From contig NZ_VDZH01000002.1 of assembly GCF_007673235.1 (NCBI RefSeq), forward strand, positions 39,317 through 103,316: 64,000 nucleotides of DNA. The letters run 5' to 3'. Source of the DNA: Curtobacterium pusillum (GTDB lineage: Bacteria > Actinomycetota > Actinomycetes > Actinomycetales > Microbacteriaceae). Shown here in pieces: positions 16,233 through 25,113 of the stretch; position 1 is the first letter of the stretch; each line of letters begins with the position of its first letter. Both the position numbers and the translations under genes were made by a program. Under the pieces are notes generated by a model. That model had not been told where the DNA came from. It ran no database searches and saw nothing but the letters and a program-made list of their open reading frames with translations.

Positions 16233-16570
16233 TCAACCGGCCAGATCTGTCCCGGCAAGCGTCGCAGCGAGCTTGGCCAGCTCGTTGTCGACGACGTCGA
16301 CCACGATGTCCGAGCGCACCCGGAAGTACTCGTGGATCACGACGTTGCGAAGCCCCGCGATCGCCGCCCACGGGACGCCGGGCTTGCCCGCGGTGACCGC
16401 TTCGGGGAGTGCCTTGACCGCCTCGCCGATGACTGCGAGGTTCCGGAGGATCGCATCGTAGGCCATCGCCGCGAGCGCCTCGTCATCTGCGTCGAGGTGT
16501 GGCGGTACGACGCACATCGCTGGATGGCAGCGAGGATGTCCTCACGGCGATCTGCCGCCGAACGACTCAC
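16233..16570 (-). pseudogene. hepT: hepT toxin gene (DUF86), frameshifted
   Basis: The N-terminal part starts at GTG 16570 (SRSAADRREDILAAIQRCASYR) and the rest continues in another frame (HLDADDEALAAMAYDAILRNLAVIGEAVK). The junction is near 16497-16506; one extra base there would join them into a normal 112-residue HepT. The catalytic RX4HXY motif (RNVVIHEY) is in the second part. HepT is an HEPN ribonuclease neutralised by AMPylation by MntA. The start overlaps the mntA stop as GTGA. Either a real decay product or a base-calling error; a short product from ATG 16517 would lack the first helix. Confidence 0.75.
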
Positions 16571-16878
16571 AGCGCGGTCGCGTCCCTGGCTGCTGACGAT
16601 GAGACTGCGTCCCGGAGGAGGGATTCGGCGACCACGTCGACGTCCATGTGCAGCTCGCGGCGGAACTCTTCGCCGATTCCGGAGACGCGGAGGAGATCGT
16701 TGCCCGCACCCGGGTCGAGATCGACGATGATGTCGAGGTCGCTGTCGGCCCGGGCGTCGCCGCGTGCCACGGAACCGAAGACGCGCGGGTTCCGGGCGTG
16801 GTACCGGTCCAGGATCGCGTCGAGTGCGGACCGGTGGGCGTCGATCGTCGCGCGGAGTGCGACGGTCTCGGCGTTCAT
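16567..16878 (-). CDS. mntA: MntA-type nucleotidyltransferase antitoxin
   Basis: 103-residue minimal nucleotidyltransferase. The GSX10DXD motif is complete: Gly35-Ser36 to Asp47-Leu-Asp49 (GSVARGDARADSDLD). In HepT/MntA systems this protein adenylylates the toxin tyrosine (family knowledge). The ATG at 16878 is supported by a -10-like TATCCT ending 6 bases before it, so a leaderless transcript is likely. First gene of a two-gene unit whose toxin partner is frameshifted. Confidence 0.82.
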   Translation of the reverse strand: MNAETVALRATIDAHRSALDAILDRYHARNPRVFGSVARGDARADSDLDIIVDLDPGAGNDLLRVSGIGEEFRRELHMDVDVVAESLLRDAVSSSAARDATAL

Positions 16879-17034
16879 GGAGCCAGGATACAAGACGATG
16901 CCCGACGGGCGCGGGCATCCCGGACGCAGGTCCGGTCAACACGTGCGACCGGCGATCGTCCCGACGGGTGGACGACGGAGCGGTGGAGCAGCACGGGCCG
17001 GTTCGACGTCCCGGCCGACGCGACCGCGATCCGC

Positions 17035-17460
17035 TCACGCGGGCGGCGTGGTCCCCGCGCCCTCGGTGTCGTCCGCACCTGCGGGACCTGTCCCGGCCTG
17101 GTCGAGGTTCTCGTCCGGGTCGCCCATGTCCCCGGTCGCTGCGCCGACGGCGGACAGCCCGAAGTGACTGCGAACGGCGTTCGCCTCGGCGAGGGACAGC
17201 GTGGGTGCGGCCCCGAGGTGCGGCGCGCCGTCGATGGCGTCCTTCGTGTACCCGACGCGCAGATCCGTGCCGTCGAAGGTGGCGTCCTCGACCGGGACGA
17301 GCGACTGGCGCCTCCCGAGCATCCCCGACGCGACGCTGACGTACGCGGCACTTCCGTCCTCGTCGGAGGGGAACACCTGTGTCACCTTGCCGACCGTTGC
17401 ACCGTCGCGGTCACGGAGCGTCGCGCCCTCGACCTGGTTGATGAGGCTCTTGGGGATCAT
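17035..17460 (-). CDS. PRC-barrel domain protein
   Basis: 141-residue soluble protein. Residues 1-75 form a PRC barrel (IGATL-like EGATLRDRDGATVGKVTQVF, then SVASGMLGRRQSLVPVEDA). The C-terminal 45 residues are Gly/Asp/Ala-rich and probably disordered. Such proteins are common in Actinobacteria and are linked to stress or RNA processing without a defined role. A TTG four codons upstream, preceded by GGGGCAGG, is an alternative start. Confidence 0.75.
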   Translation of the reverse strand: MIPKSLINQVEGATLRDRDGATVGKVTQVFPSDEDGSAAYVSVASGMLGRRQSLVPVEDATFDGTDLRVGYTKDAIDGAPHLGAAPTLSLAEANAVRSHFGLSAVGAATGDMGDPDENLDQAGTGPAGADDTEGAGTTPPA

Positions 17461-17618
17461 TGACGTAGTCAACGCCCTGCCCCTGACGCTTGCGGGCAGG
17501 AGCCGCGCCTCCGGACCGAACTGAACGATCTGTCATGTCCGAATCGCAGCCGTCATCTCCGCCGTGCCCTACGGTCGGAGCGGGGGCCCGCCGCTCCCGC
17601 GGATCACGAGGAGCATCG

Positions 17619-18194
17619 ATGTCGACGACACCCCCTGGCTGGTACCCGGACCCGTCCGGACAGCACGGCACCCGGTGGTGGGACGGCGGACAGTGGACGC
17701 AGCACGTCGACGGGCCGACCGAGCAGATGGACCGCCCGCGGATCCCCGACCACGTGCCCACCGACACGGTCTTCGTCTGGATCCTCGCGCTGCTCCCGCT
17801 CGTCGCGCTGCCGATCTCGCTCCTGTACACCCCGGAGTTCCGGTACGCCACGCTCGCGCCCGGCGGGGTCCGGACGGTGGATCCGAGTTCGATCTACACG
17901 CCCGGGTACTTCCTGTTGCAGGCCTTCAGCGTCCTGCTCTTCGCCGCCGAGGTCGTCCTCGCGTTCTTCGACCACCGTGAACTGCGACGTCGCGGTGTGG
18001 TGCGCCCGTTCTCGTGGGGCTGGTCGTTCCTCCTGTCTCCAGTCCTGTACCTCATCGGCCGGTACGTGGTCGTCCGGAAGGTGGCGCCCGGTCGGCCGAT
18101 GTGGCCGCTCTGGGTGGGCATCGCGGTCGCGGTCCTCGGGATCGTGCTGGGGATCACGCGGGTCGTCACCACGTTCCAGCAGGTCTTCTCCTAG
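17619..18194 (+). CDS. DUF2510 domain membrane protein
   Basis: 191 residues. It begins with the DUF2510 motif PPGWYPDPSGQHGTRWWDGGQWTQH (residues 5-29). Four hydrophobic segments follow, at about 50-67, 93-113, 130-146 and 160-180. The ATG has GAGGAG upstream. The family is widespread in Actinobacteria with no known function. No operon partner. Confidence 0.82.
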   Translation: MSTTPPGWYPDPSGQHGTRWWDGGQWTQHVDGPTEQMDRPRIPDHVPTDTVFVWILALLPLVALPISLLYTPEFRYATLAPGGVRTVDPSSIYTPGYFLLQAFSVLLFAAEVVLAFFDHRELRRRGVVRPFSWGWSFLLSPVLYLIGRYVVVRKVAPGRPMWPLWVGIAVAVLGIVLGITRVVTTFQQVFS

Positions 18195-18377
18195 GAGTCC
18201 GCCCGACGCCGGGGCCCGGATCGACTCCGGGACGGTCGTCTGCTCCACCTGCGATCCGATGGATCCTCGAGCCCTGTCCTCATCCCCAGCCGATCAGGCG
18301 CATACTGCGGAGACAGGAGAACGTTCCCGCGTCGTCGACGTGCACCCAGGCCCTCTCCCGATCAGACAGGGGCCAAA

Positions 18378-19616
18378 ATGGCCACGTCCCGTTTCCTCCG
18401 TCCCACGATCATCGCGCTGACCGGCATCGGTCTCGCTGCCTCGCTGTCGGTGATGACGACCTCGGCAGCCTCTGCCGCGACCGTCATCGACGGCCCGGTG
18501 AACCTCGGCACCGCCGCGACCTACGGCGTCCTCGGTGCGAGCGCGGTCACGAACACCGGCCCGTCCGTCGTCAACGGGGACCTCGGGCTGTCGCCCGGCA
18601 CGTCGATCACGGGCTTCGGGGGTGCGCCGAACGGCTCGGTCAACGGCACCACGCACCAGACCGACGCCGCCGCGGCACAGGCCCAGCGCGACACCACGAC
18701 CGCGTACGACGTCGCGGCGTCGTTGTCCCCGACGCAGACCGGCCTCACCGAACTCAACGGGCTCTCGCTCTCGCCCGGGGTGTACTCCGGTGGCGCGTTG
18801 GCGCTGGCGGACAACGGCGCACTGACCCTGGCCGGCAGCGCGGACTCGGTCTGGGTGTTCCAGGCAGCCTCGACGCTGACCATCGGTTCCGCCAGCCGGA
18901 TCACGATCACCGGCGGCGCGAGCTCGTGCAACGTCTTCTGGCAGGTCGGCAGCTCGGCCTCGGTCGGCACCGGCGCCCAGTTCCAGGGCACCGTCCTGGC
19001 ACAGCAGTCCGTGACGGCCACGACCGGCGCGACCGTGCAGGGTCGCCTGCTCGCCCGTACCGGTGCCGTGACGCTCGACACGAACACCATCACGGCGTCC
19101 ACCGGCTGCCCGGCTCCGGGAACACCCTCCGAGACGACCGCGCCGGTCATCACCTCGGGCGCACCCACCACGGCGACGGCCGGGACGCCGTACTCGTACG
19201 CGGTGGTAGCGACGGGCACCCCCACCCCGACCTACACCGCGACCGGCCTGCCCGCCGGCCCGACGATCAACGGGACCACCGGCGTCATCTCCGGCACCCC
19301 CACGACGCCGGGTTCCTCCACGGTCACGATCACCGCGTCCAACGGCACGACGCCGAACGACACCCAGACCGTGGTCATCACCGTCCAGCCGGCCGCCACC
19401 CAGTCGCCCACCCCGACGCCGTCTGCCCCGACTACGCCGCCGGTCACCGGTGCGACACCGACTGCCGTGGCCGGTGGCGGCACCACCCCGACCGGTGAGC
19501 TCGCGTTCACCGGCAGCGACCCGACCGTGCCCCTCGGCGTCGCGGGAGCGTTGCTCCTGGCCGGCACCGGCATGGCCGTCATCGCCCGCCGGCGCCGCCT
19601 GGCAGGTCGCGACTGA
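18378..19616 (+). CDS. wall-anchored DUF3494 ice-binding-type protein
   Basis: 412-residue exported protein. Residues 1-33 are a signal peptide. Residues 38-240 form a DUF3494 ice-binding-like beta-solenoid (LGTAATYGVLGASAVTNTG, GDLGLSPGTSITGF, WQVGSSASVGTGAQFQGTVLA). Residues 245-340 are an Ig-like putative domain (PVITSGAPTTATAGTPYSYAVVATG). A Pro/Thr linker follows, then sortase motif LAFTG at 375-379, a membrane helix and RRRR tail. Predicted wall-linked adhesin or ice-binding protein. CAGGGG lies 5 bases before the ATG. DUF3494 proteins are not all antifreeze active, so the role is tentative. Confidence 0.87.
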   Translation: MATSRFLRPTIIALTGIGLAASLSVMTTSAASAATVIDGPVNLGTAATYGVLGASAVTNTGPSVVNGDLGLSPGTSITGFGGAPNGSVNGTTHQTDAAAAQAQRDTTTAYDVAASLSPTQTGLTELNGLSLSPGVYSGGALALADNGALTLAGSADSVWVFQAASTLTIGSASRITITGGASSCNVFWQVGSSASVGTGAQFQGTVLAQQSVTATTGATVQGRLLARTGAVTLDTNTITASTGCPAPGTPSETTAPVITSGAPTTATAGTPYSYAVVATGTPTPTYTATGLPAGPTINGTTGVISGTPTTPGSSTVTITASNGTTPNDTQTVVITVQPAATQSPTPTPSAPTTPPVTGATPTAVAGGGTTPTGELAFTGSDPTVPLGVAGALLLAGTGMAVIARRRRLAGRD

Positions 19617-19768
19617 CGAGCCCCTCGCCGCGCACGGTCTCGGCAGCCACTGACGACGGGGCCGTGCGCGCAGCACCTCGATACCGTTCCCTGCGACGAC
19701 GCGCACGTGGAGGGGAGCAGCATCCCCCTCAGCACACACCCTCGTGTGCCTTCGACGAAGGACTGACC

Positions 19769-19990
19769 GTGAACCCCATCAAGTACCTCGCCAGCGTCGG
19801 CGTCAAGAGCGACTACGCCTACATCGGTGCGTTCGCCTCCATCGGCTTGTCGCTGCTCAGCTGGTCGGTCTCCCGTGGGAAGAAGGCCGACAGCAAGGCT
19901 CAGGCCGACCGCTGGGGCATCTTCATCGGCCACTGGGCGCCCACCTTCATGGCCCTCGGCGTCGCGCTCTCGCTGGAGGAGAAGCACTAG
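19769..19990 (+). CDS. small membrane protein
   Basis: 73 residues from GTG (GAAGGA upstream). One clear membrane segment (IGAFASIGLSLLSWSV), a basic linker (SRGKKADSKAQADRW) and a second hydrophobic part (GIFIGHWAPTFMALGVAL). The pattern resembles small actinobacterial proteins of unknown function. Confidence 0.65.
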   Translation: MNPIKYLASVGVKSDYAYIGAFASIGLSLLSWSVSRGKKADSKAQADRWGIFIGHWAPTFMALGVALSLEEKH

Positions 19991-20003
19991 CCAGCCAGCA
20001 GAC

Positions 20004-20045
20004 GGACGGGAGGCGCGGTGCCAGCTGGTACCGCGCCTCCCGTCC
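20004..20045. terminator. palindromic repeat copy 2, convergent gap
   Basis: Arms GGACGGGAGGCGCGGT / ACCGCGCCTCCCGTCC, with the centre also self-complementary apart from one mismatch. Between the small membrane protein gene and the GH32 gene (convergent). Confidence 0.72.
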
Positions 20046-20061
20046 GCCTGTGCGGAGCCCG

Positions 20062-21534
20062 TCAGCGTGTGCTGACGGTGGCCCGCTCCAGTGTGAACGC
20101 ACCGTCCTGCGCGAAGAGCGCGAGTCGACCGCTGGGGCGGTCGTAGAGGCGCGTGCTCAGCGCGACGGCGCCGTCGACGACGGCGACGCAGACGTCGCCG
20201 TCGAGGTGCACGTCGATGCGGTGCCGACCCGGGGTGAGCGGGACCGCGCGCTCGAGCTCGACCGCATGCGGTACGTCGCCGAGGATCTGCCACTGCTCAC
20301 CACCGGTCGTCCCGCGCGGCCACCGATCGAGGACGAGTCGGTCGCGGTCCGGTTCCAGGCGGAGCACGTAGCCCGCTTCGCCGTCGTCGCTCGTGCGGAG
20401 CAGTACACCGTACGACCGGGTGTCCGGGGCGACGTCGAGCTCGACGGTCACGAGCGCCTCGACGGGCAGCTCGGGCCCGACCCAGCACGAGGAGCGGCTC
20501 GTGGCGCCACCGCCGACCGTTGCGGCTGCTCCGTTCCGAGGCGTGAAGTCGGCCGTGACGTCGACCTCGTCCGTGTACGCCGCCGTGACGGTCCGGGGGA
20601 GGTCGAAGCGCAACGACCCGTCCGGTCGCTGGTGGGCCTGGAGGGTCGCCATGGTGCCGGCCCACTGCCACGCGCCGGCGTCGCGCTGACCGTCCTTCGT
20701 GGCGATCCAGCCGACGAAGAACCGGTCCGCACCGAGCGCGACGGTCTTCGCGGCGTAGAACGCCCGACCGTCGACGGTGTCGTTCGCGGGAGCGAGCCAC
20801 GGCCCGTCGGGCGACCTCGCGATGCGGTAGCGGGTGCAGAACGCGTCGGAGAACTCGGAGTACACCAGGTACCACCAGTCGCCCCACCGGAAGACGTCGG
20901 GGCACTCGTGGGCGATGAACCGGTGCGGCGCCCAGAGCGGTTCGGCGTCGCGCCAGGTGACGAGGTCGTCCGACTCGAGGCGCGCGACGACCCCGGAGCG
21001 GCGGTACGGCTCGTCCGGTCGTCGGGTGGCGAGCAGCATCTGCCACGGCCGGTCGTGGGACGGCCGGAACACGAACGGGTCCCGCCAGTCCTCGGGCGCG
21101 TAGCCCGGCAGAGCCGGCAGGTCCCACTCGGGGTGCTTCGTCCAGGCGGTGAGGTCGCCGTCGGAGGTCGCGTGGCAGACGACCTGGACGTCCTTCCGCC
21201 CGAGTGCGGTCTCCGTGGTGATGCGGGGGTTGTGACCGGTGCTGAACAGGTGCAGCAGGCCGGTGTCGTCGCGGACCACACTGCCGGTGTAGCAGTCGAA
21301 GTCGCCGGCGTCGGGACCGCCCGAGGGCAGCACGACGCCGTGGTCCTCGAAGGTGACGAAGTCCGTCGTCGACACCGCACCCCAGGGCATGCCGGTCGGT
21401 CGGTCGACGGGCGCCGCTTCCGGTCGTTCGTCGAGCAGGTAGTACAGCCACGCTCGGCCGTCCTGCTCGAACGGGATGACGTCGCCCACGAAGCCGTTCG
21501 GCGGGCGGAAGTGGGTGCTCGGTACGGCGGTCAC
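20062..21534 (-). CDS. GH32 family glycoside hydrolase with atypical N-terminal motif
   Basis: 490-residue intracellular GH32-like enzyme (five-bladed propeller plus C-terminal sandwich). The RDP motif is Arg151-Asp152-Pro153 (DWRDPFVF) and the acid/base motif is Glu210-Cys211-Pro212. The usual WMNDPNG nucleophile motif is replaced by RPPNGFVGDVIPF, where Asp18 probably takes the nucleophile place. Expected to cleave beta-fructosides, but this subgroup may use another substrate. The GTG at 21534 overlaps the lacI stop (GTGA). It lies opposite the ABC/GH32 operon and shares its control region. Confidence 0.78.
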   Translation of the reverse strand: MTAVPSTHFRPPNGFVGDVIPFEQDGRAWLYYLLDERPEAAPVDRPTGMPWGAVSTTDFVTFEDHGVVLPSGGPDAGDFDCYTGSVVRDDTGLLHLFSTGHNPRITTETALGRKDVQVVCHATSDGDLTAWTKHPEWDLPALPGYAPEDWRDPFVFRPSHDRPWQMLLATRRPDEPYRRSGVVARLESDDLVTWRDAEPLWAPHRFIAHECPDVFRWGDWWYLVYSEFSDAFCTRYRIARSPDGPWLAPANDTVDGRAFYAAKTVALGADRFFVGWIATKDGQRDAGAWQWAGTMATLQAHQRPDGSLRFDLPRTVTAAYTDEVDVTADFTPRNGAAATVGGGATSRSSCWVGPELPVEALVTVELDVAPDTRSYGVLLRTSDDGEAGYVLRLEPDRDRLVLDRWPRGTTGGEQWQILGDVPHAVELERAVPLTPGRHRIDVHLDGDVCVAVVDGAVALSTRLYDRPSGRLALFAQDGAFTLERATVSTR

Positions 21535-22625
21535 GCGGACTCCTGCGGGTCGAGGGCGATTCGCGGTGCGGTGTCGGTCCGCGGTGCGGTGTTGGTCCGC
21601 GGCGCGGCAAGGGAACTGCGTGGGACGTACTCGCACGGCACGAGGTGGCGGCCGGGCTCGTGCGTCTCGGCGAGCAGGAGCGAGCCGGCGTCGAAGCCCA
21701 TCTGCTGGTGGGGGAGTGCGACCGTGGTCAGCGGCGGGTGCATCTGGTCGGCGAGGTCCGGCTGGTCGTCGAAGCCGACGATGCTGATGTCCTCCGGGCA
21801 GCGCAGCCCGAGCGACTGCGCGGCCATCAGGGCACCGACGGCCATGCGGTCGTTCCCGCAGACGAGGGCGGTCGGTGGGTCCTCCGCGAGGAACTCCATC
21901 GCGAGGTCGTAGCCGGAGCCGACCTGGTAGGTGCCGAACCGGACGGGGACTGCACCGGTCGGGATCCGCGCTGCGGCGGCTGCCTCGTCGAACCCGCGCT
22001 TGCGCTCACGACAGGCGTAGTCGTCCTCCGGACCGCCGAGGAACGCGACGTTGGTGTGCCCGGCGGCGAACACGGCAGCGGCGACGTCGTACCCGCCCTG
22101 GTACTCGTCGGCCAGCACGGTGACCGCCGGTGCGCCGTCCGGCGGGAAACAGTTCACGAAGACCGTCGGTACGTCGTCGACTCCCGAGACGGGTCTGACG
22201 TCCTCGGGGCCGGGCGCGGCGTAGATCAGTCCGGCGACACCCTGCTGCACGAGGTTCGCGACGGCGGCCTTCCCGCCGTCGGAGGTCTGCGCGGTCTCGA
22301 CGACGAAGCAGACGTAGCCGGCTTCCTGTACCGCCTGCTGCACGCCGAGCACGATGTGGCCGGCGTACGGCTGGGAGACGAGCCGGTCCGCGATCACCCC
22401 GACCGTGTACGACCGGTTCGACCGCAGGGACTGCGCGGCTCGGTTCGGTTGGAAGTTGAGCTCCTTGGCCGACTCCAGCACGCGGGCGCGGGTGTCCGCC
22501 GCGATCGAGACGTCGCGCCGGTCGTTCAGGACGAACGACACCGTCGGCTGGGAGACGCCGGCATGCCGAGCGACGTCCTTCATCGTGATGCGGTGCGACG
22601 GTTCCGTCCGCTTTCGGCTCGCCAT
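21531..22625 (-). CDS. LacI family transcriptional repressor
   Basis: 364-residue LacI/GalR regulator with HTH ITMKDVARHAGVSQPTVSFVLND and effector domain (YTVGVIADRLVSQPYAGHI, GVAGLIYAAPGPEDV, PTALVCGNDRMAVGA). The C-terminal 25 residues contain a short repeat (APRTNTAPRTDTAPR). The ATG at 22625 has AAGGAG 6 bases upstream. First gene of a two-gene leftward unit with the atypical GH32. Two AATACGTATT palindromes upstream are its likely operators. Confidence 0.88.
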   Translation of the reverse strand: MASRKRTEPSHRITMKDVARHAGVSQPTVSFVLNDRRDVSIAADTRARVLESAKELNFQPNRAAQSLRSNRSYTVGVIADRLVSQPYAGHIVLGVQQAVQEAGYVCFVVETAQTSDGGKAAVANLVQQGVAGLIYAAPGPEDVRPVSGVDDVPTVFVNCFPPDGAPAVTVLADEYQGGYDVAAAVFAAGHTNVAFLGGPEDDYACRERKRGFDEAAAAARIPTGAVPVRFGTYQVGSGYDLAMEFLAEDPPTALVCGNDRMAVGALMAAQSLGLRCPEDISIVGFDDQPDLADQMHPPLTTVALPHQQMGFDAGSLLLAETHEPGRHLVPCEYVPRSSLAAPRTNTAPRTDTAPRIALDPQESA

Positions 22626-22657
22626 CTGATCTCCTTCGACCCCCTCATCATGGCAGA

Positions 22658-22674
22658 AGCAAATACGTATTGCC
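22658..22674. promoter_or_regulatory. LacI-type operator A
   Basis: AGCAAATACGTATTGCC with perfect core AATACGTATT (22662-22671). It overlaps the -35 box of the rightward promoter. Confidence 0.7.
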
Positions 22675-22698
22675 TCACTGGGTCGACGTGTGTACGCT
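22670..22698 (+). promoter_or_regulatory. promoter of the ABC/GH32 operon
   Basis: -35 TTGCCT (22670-22675), 17-base spacer, -10 TACGCT (22693-22698). It is boxed in by the two operators. Confidence 0.65.
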
Positions 22699-22703
22699 CG
22701 GCG

Positions 22704-22720
22704 AGCAAATACGTATTGGC
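22704..22720. promoter_or_regulatory. LacI-type operator B
   Basis: AGCAAATACGTATTGGC, identical to operator A in 16 of 17 positions, centre-to-centre 46 bases. It covers the predicted transcription start. Confidence 0.7.
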
Positions 22721-22762
22721 TCCGGCGTGACGGGGCCACGATCGCTCAGAGAGGAGCGACCC

Positions 22763-24166
22763 ATGGCGAACGGATTCAGCACTCCGATCGACCGACGCAC
22801 GCTGTTCAGGTTCGGTGCGGCCGGGCTCGCGCTCGCCGGCGTCGGATCGCTGGCCGCGTGCTCGACTTCCGGCGGCGGTGGCGCGACGGGCACGATCAAG
22901 ATGCTCTACTTCGGCGAGCAGAGTGCGGCGACCGCGCTGCAGAAGGCCATCGAGCCGAAGATCCGGCAGCTCGACAAGAAGGCGAGCCTGCAGGTCACGG
23001 CCATCAACGGCACCGACTGGAACGACTTCCTCGCGAAGGTGCTCACGCAGATCGCTTCCGGTGACGTCCCCGATATCGTCAGCGTCGCGACCGAGGGGCA
23101 GCAGCTGCTCGCCTCGAAGGACCTGTTGACGCCGCTCGACGACCTCGTCACGAAGAACCTGTCCGGGCTCTCGGCCTACTTCAAGGGCATCCACCCGTCG
23201 TTGGTCGAGTCGACGATGTACCAGGGGCACCTCTACACGCTGCCGGACAGCTTCAACGCGGGCAGCATGTTCTACTCGACCTCGCTGTTCGAGAAGGCCG
23301 GGCTCGCACGTCCGGCCGCGAACTGGTCGATGGACGACTTCCACTCCTCGGCGGAGCGCCTGGCGAAGGTCGGCGGCAGCACCTACGCGTTCGACTGGGT
23401 CGTGCGGCTCTGGGGCAGCTGGACCTCGTTCCTGTACGCGAACGACGGCAACCTCCTCGAGGAGGGGCGCTACTCCGGCGGCGACTGGCTCTGGGGGAGC
23501 AAGGCGTTCGACGGGAACGCCGTGGGGGTCAGCGGTCGCAAGGGCGGCTGGAAGTGGGGCGACCCGACCGCGAACTCCGATGCCGCGGTCGAGGCGCTGC
23601 AGTACGTGATCGACCTCCAGAAGTCCGGGGCGTCACCGTCGCCCGACGTCGGCGGCGGCAGCACGCTGCAGGGGCTGTTCTCGTCCGGTCGCATCGGCAT
23701 GACGATCGGCGGCGGGTTCTGGGCCGGCGGACTCCACAACGCCGGCATGAAGAACGGCAGCTTCGACGTCGTGCAGTTCCCGACGTGGAAGAGCAACAAG
23801 TCGTTGTTCGGGGCCGGAGGCTACGGGATCTTCAACTCCTCGAAGCAGAAGGACCTCGCGTTCGAGGTCATCAAGCTGATGGTGCAGCCGGAGAGCTTCG
23901 ACGCCCTCTGGCCCGGGAACGTCACCACCCCGGCGCAGAAGTCGTTGTTGACCGCGGACCGGTACGAGACGACCGGACCGGAGCACTGGTCGGTGTTCTA
24001 CGACCAGCTGGACAACTCGGTGCCCATCTCCGCACCGCCGTACTACAACGCGCTCGCGACGGCCCTCAACCAGCGCACCACCCAAGCGATCTCGTCCGGC
24101 AACGCGAAGAAGGCGCTCGACGGCCTGCAAGCCGACATCGAGAAGGCCGCTGCGCAGGCGTCCTGA
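22763..24166 (+). CDS. sugar ABC transporter substrate-binding lipoprotein
   Basis: 467-residue family 1 solute-binding protein. The N-terminus DRRTLFRFGAAGLALAG resembles a twin-arginine signal (Arg11-Arg12) and ends in lipobox LAAC with Cys33. The body has IKMLYFGEQ, DIVSVATEG and LPDSFNAGSMFYSTSLFEKAG. AGAGGAG lies 6 bases before the ATG. First gene of an operon with two permeases and a GH32 enzyme, so a fructo-oligosaccharide or sucrose-like ligand is likely (inference). Confidence 0.88.
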   Translation: MANGFSTPIDRRTLFRFGAAGLALAGVGSLAACSTSGGGGATGTIKMLYFGEQSAATALQKAIEPKIRQLDKKASLQVTAINGTDWNDFLAKVLTQIASGDVPDIVSVATEGQQLLASKDLLTPLDDLVTKNLSGLSAYFKGIHPSLVESTMYQGHLYTLPDSFNAGSMFYSTSLFEKAGLARPAANWSMDDFHSSAERLAKVGGSTYAFDWVVRLWGSWTSFLYANDGNLLEEGRYSGGDWLWGSKAFDGNAVGVSGRKGGWKWGDPTANSDAAVEALQYVIDLQKSGASPSPDVGGGSTLQGLFSSGRIGMTIGGGFWAGGLHNAGMKNGSFDVVQFPTWKSNKSLFGAGGYGIFNSSKQKDLAFEVIKLMVQPESFDALWPGNVTTPAQKSLLTADRYETTGPEHWSVFYDQLDNSVPISAPPYYNALATALNQRTTQAISSGNAKKALDGLQADIEKAAAQAS

Positions 24167-25113
24167 TGACCACGACGACAGGAATCCGCTCCCGGCGGGC
24201 TGCCGAGGTCGCAGCCCACCGCCCGGCGGCCAAGCGCGTCCGGCGTCGCGAAGCCTCCTTCGGCTACGCGATGATCGGACTGGCGGTGGTCTTCGTCGCC
24301 GTCTTCACCTTCATCCCGATCCTCGCGTCGCTGGGGCTCTCGTTCACGTCGTGGGACGTGATCAGCAGTCCGAAGTTCGTCGGTCTGGACAACTACGTCC
24401 GACTGTTCACCGACGGCCCGGTCCTGGCGTCCTTCGGGGTCACGGTCGTCCTCGCCGTGTGCATCGTCGCCCTGCAGATCTCGCTCGGGATGCTGCTGGC
24501 GGTCCTGGCGAACAACCGGAAGCGCAACGCCACGCGCGTGTTCTTCCGGACGTCGTTCTACCTGCCGCTGCTCGCGTCGTCCGCCGCGGTGTCGATCTTC
24601 ATGGGCTACATCTTCGACACGAAGTTCGGGCTCATCAACTACTACCTGAACGAGATCGGGCTCCCCGGGGCGCACTGGCTGAACGACCCGTTCTGGGCCA
24701 AGGTCACGGTGGTGCTCGTGGTGGTCTGGCAGCAGGTCGGCTTCACGTTCGTCCTGTTCGTCGCCGCCCTGATGTCCGTCCCGGTCGACGTGCAGGAAGC
24801 CGCGGCCATCGACGGCGCCGGGCCGTGGCGCACGCTCTTCCGGATCAAGATCCCGCTGATCAGCCCGACGATCCTCTTCGCCACCGTCATCGCCATGATC
24901 AACGCCATGCAGTTGTTCGACCAACCCTTCATCATGACGAAGGGCGGGCCGGGCACCGCGACGACGACCGCGACCATCTCCCTGTACCAGGCCGGGTTCC
25001 AGAACCTGCAGTTCGGGTTCGCCTCCGCCATCGCGATCCTGCTGCTCGTCATCATCGGCATCATCACCGGGATCCAGTTCATCGCAGCACGAAAGCTGGT
25101 GTTCTACCAATGA
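24166..25113 (+). CDS. sugar ABC transporter permease, MalF type
   Basis: 315-residue permease with six helices. EAA loop VPVDVQEAAAIDGAGPWRTL and the FDQPFIMTKGGPGTAT loop are typical. The ATG shares one base with the previous stop. No ATPase gene in the operon. Confidence 0.88.
   Translation: MTTTTGIRSRRAAEVAAHRPAAKRVRRREASFGYAMIGLAVVFVAVFTFIPILASLGLSFTSWDVISSPKFVGLDNYVRLFTDGPVLASFGVTVVLAVCIVALQISLGMLLAVLANNRKRNATRVFFRTSFYLPLLASSAAVSIFMGYIFDTKFGLINYYLNEIGLPGAHWLNDPFWAKVTVVLVVVWQQVGFTFVLFVAALMSVPVDVQEAAAIDGAGPWRTLFRIKIPLISPTILFATVIAMINAMQLFDQPFIMTKGGPGTATTTATISLYQAGFQNLQFGFASAIAILLLVIIGIITGIQFIAARKLVFYQ

Noticed and set aside
22763..22870. Binding protein as a certain Tat substrate
   Set aside because: Arg-Arg is present but the motif RRTLFRF is not a clean SRRxFLK and the lipobox is clear; the export route is left open.
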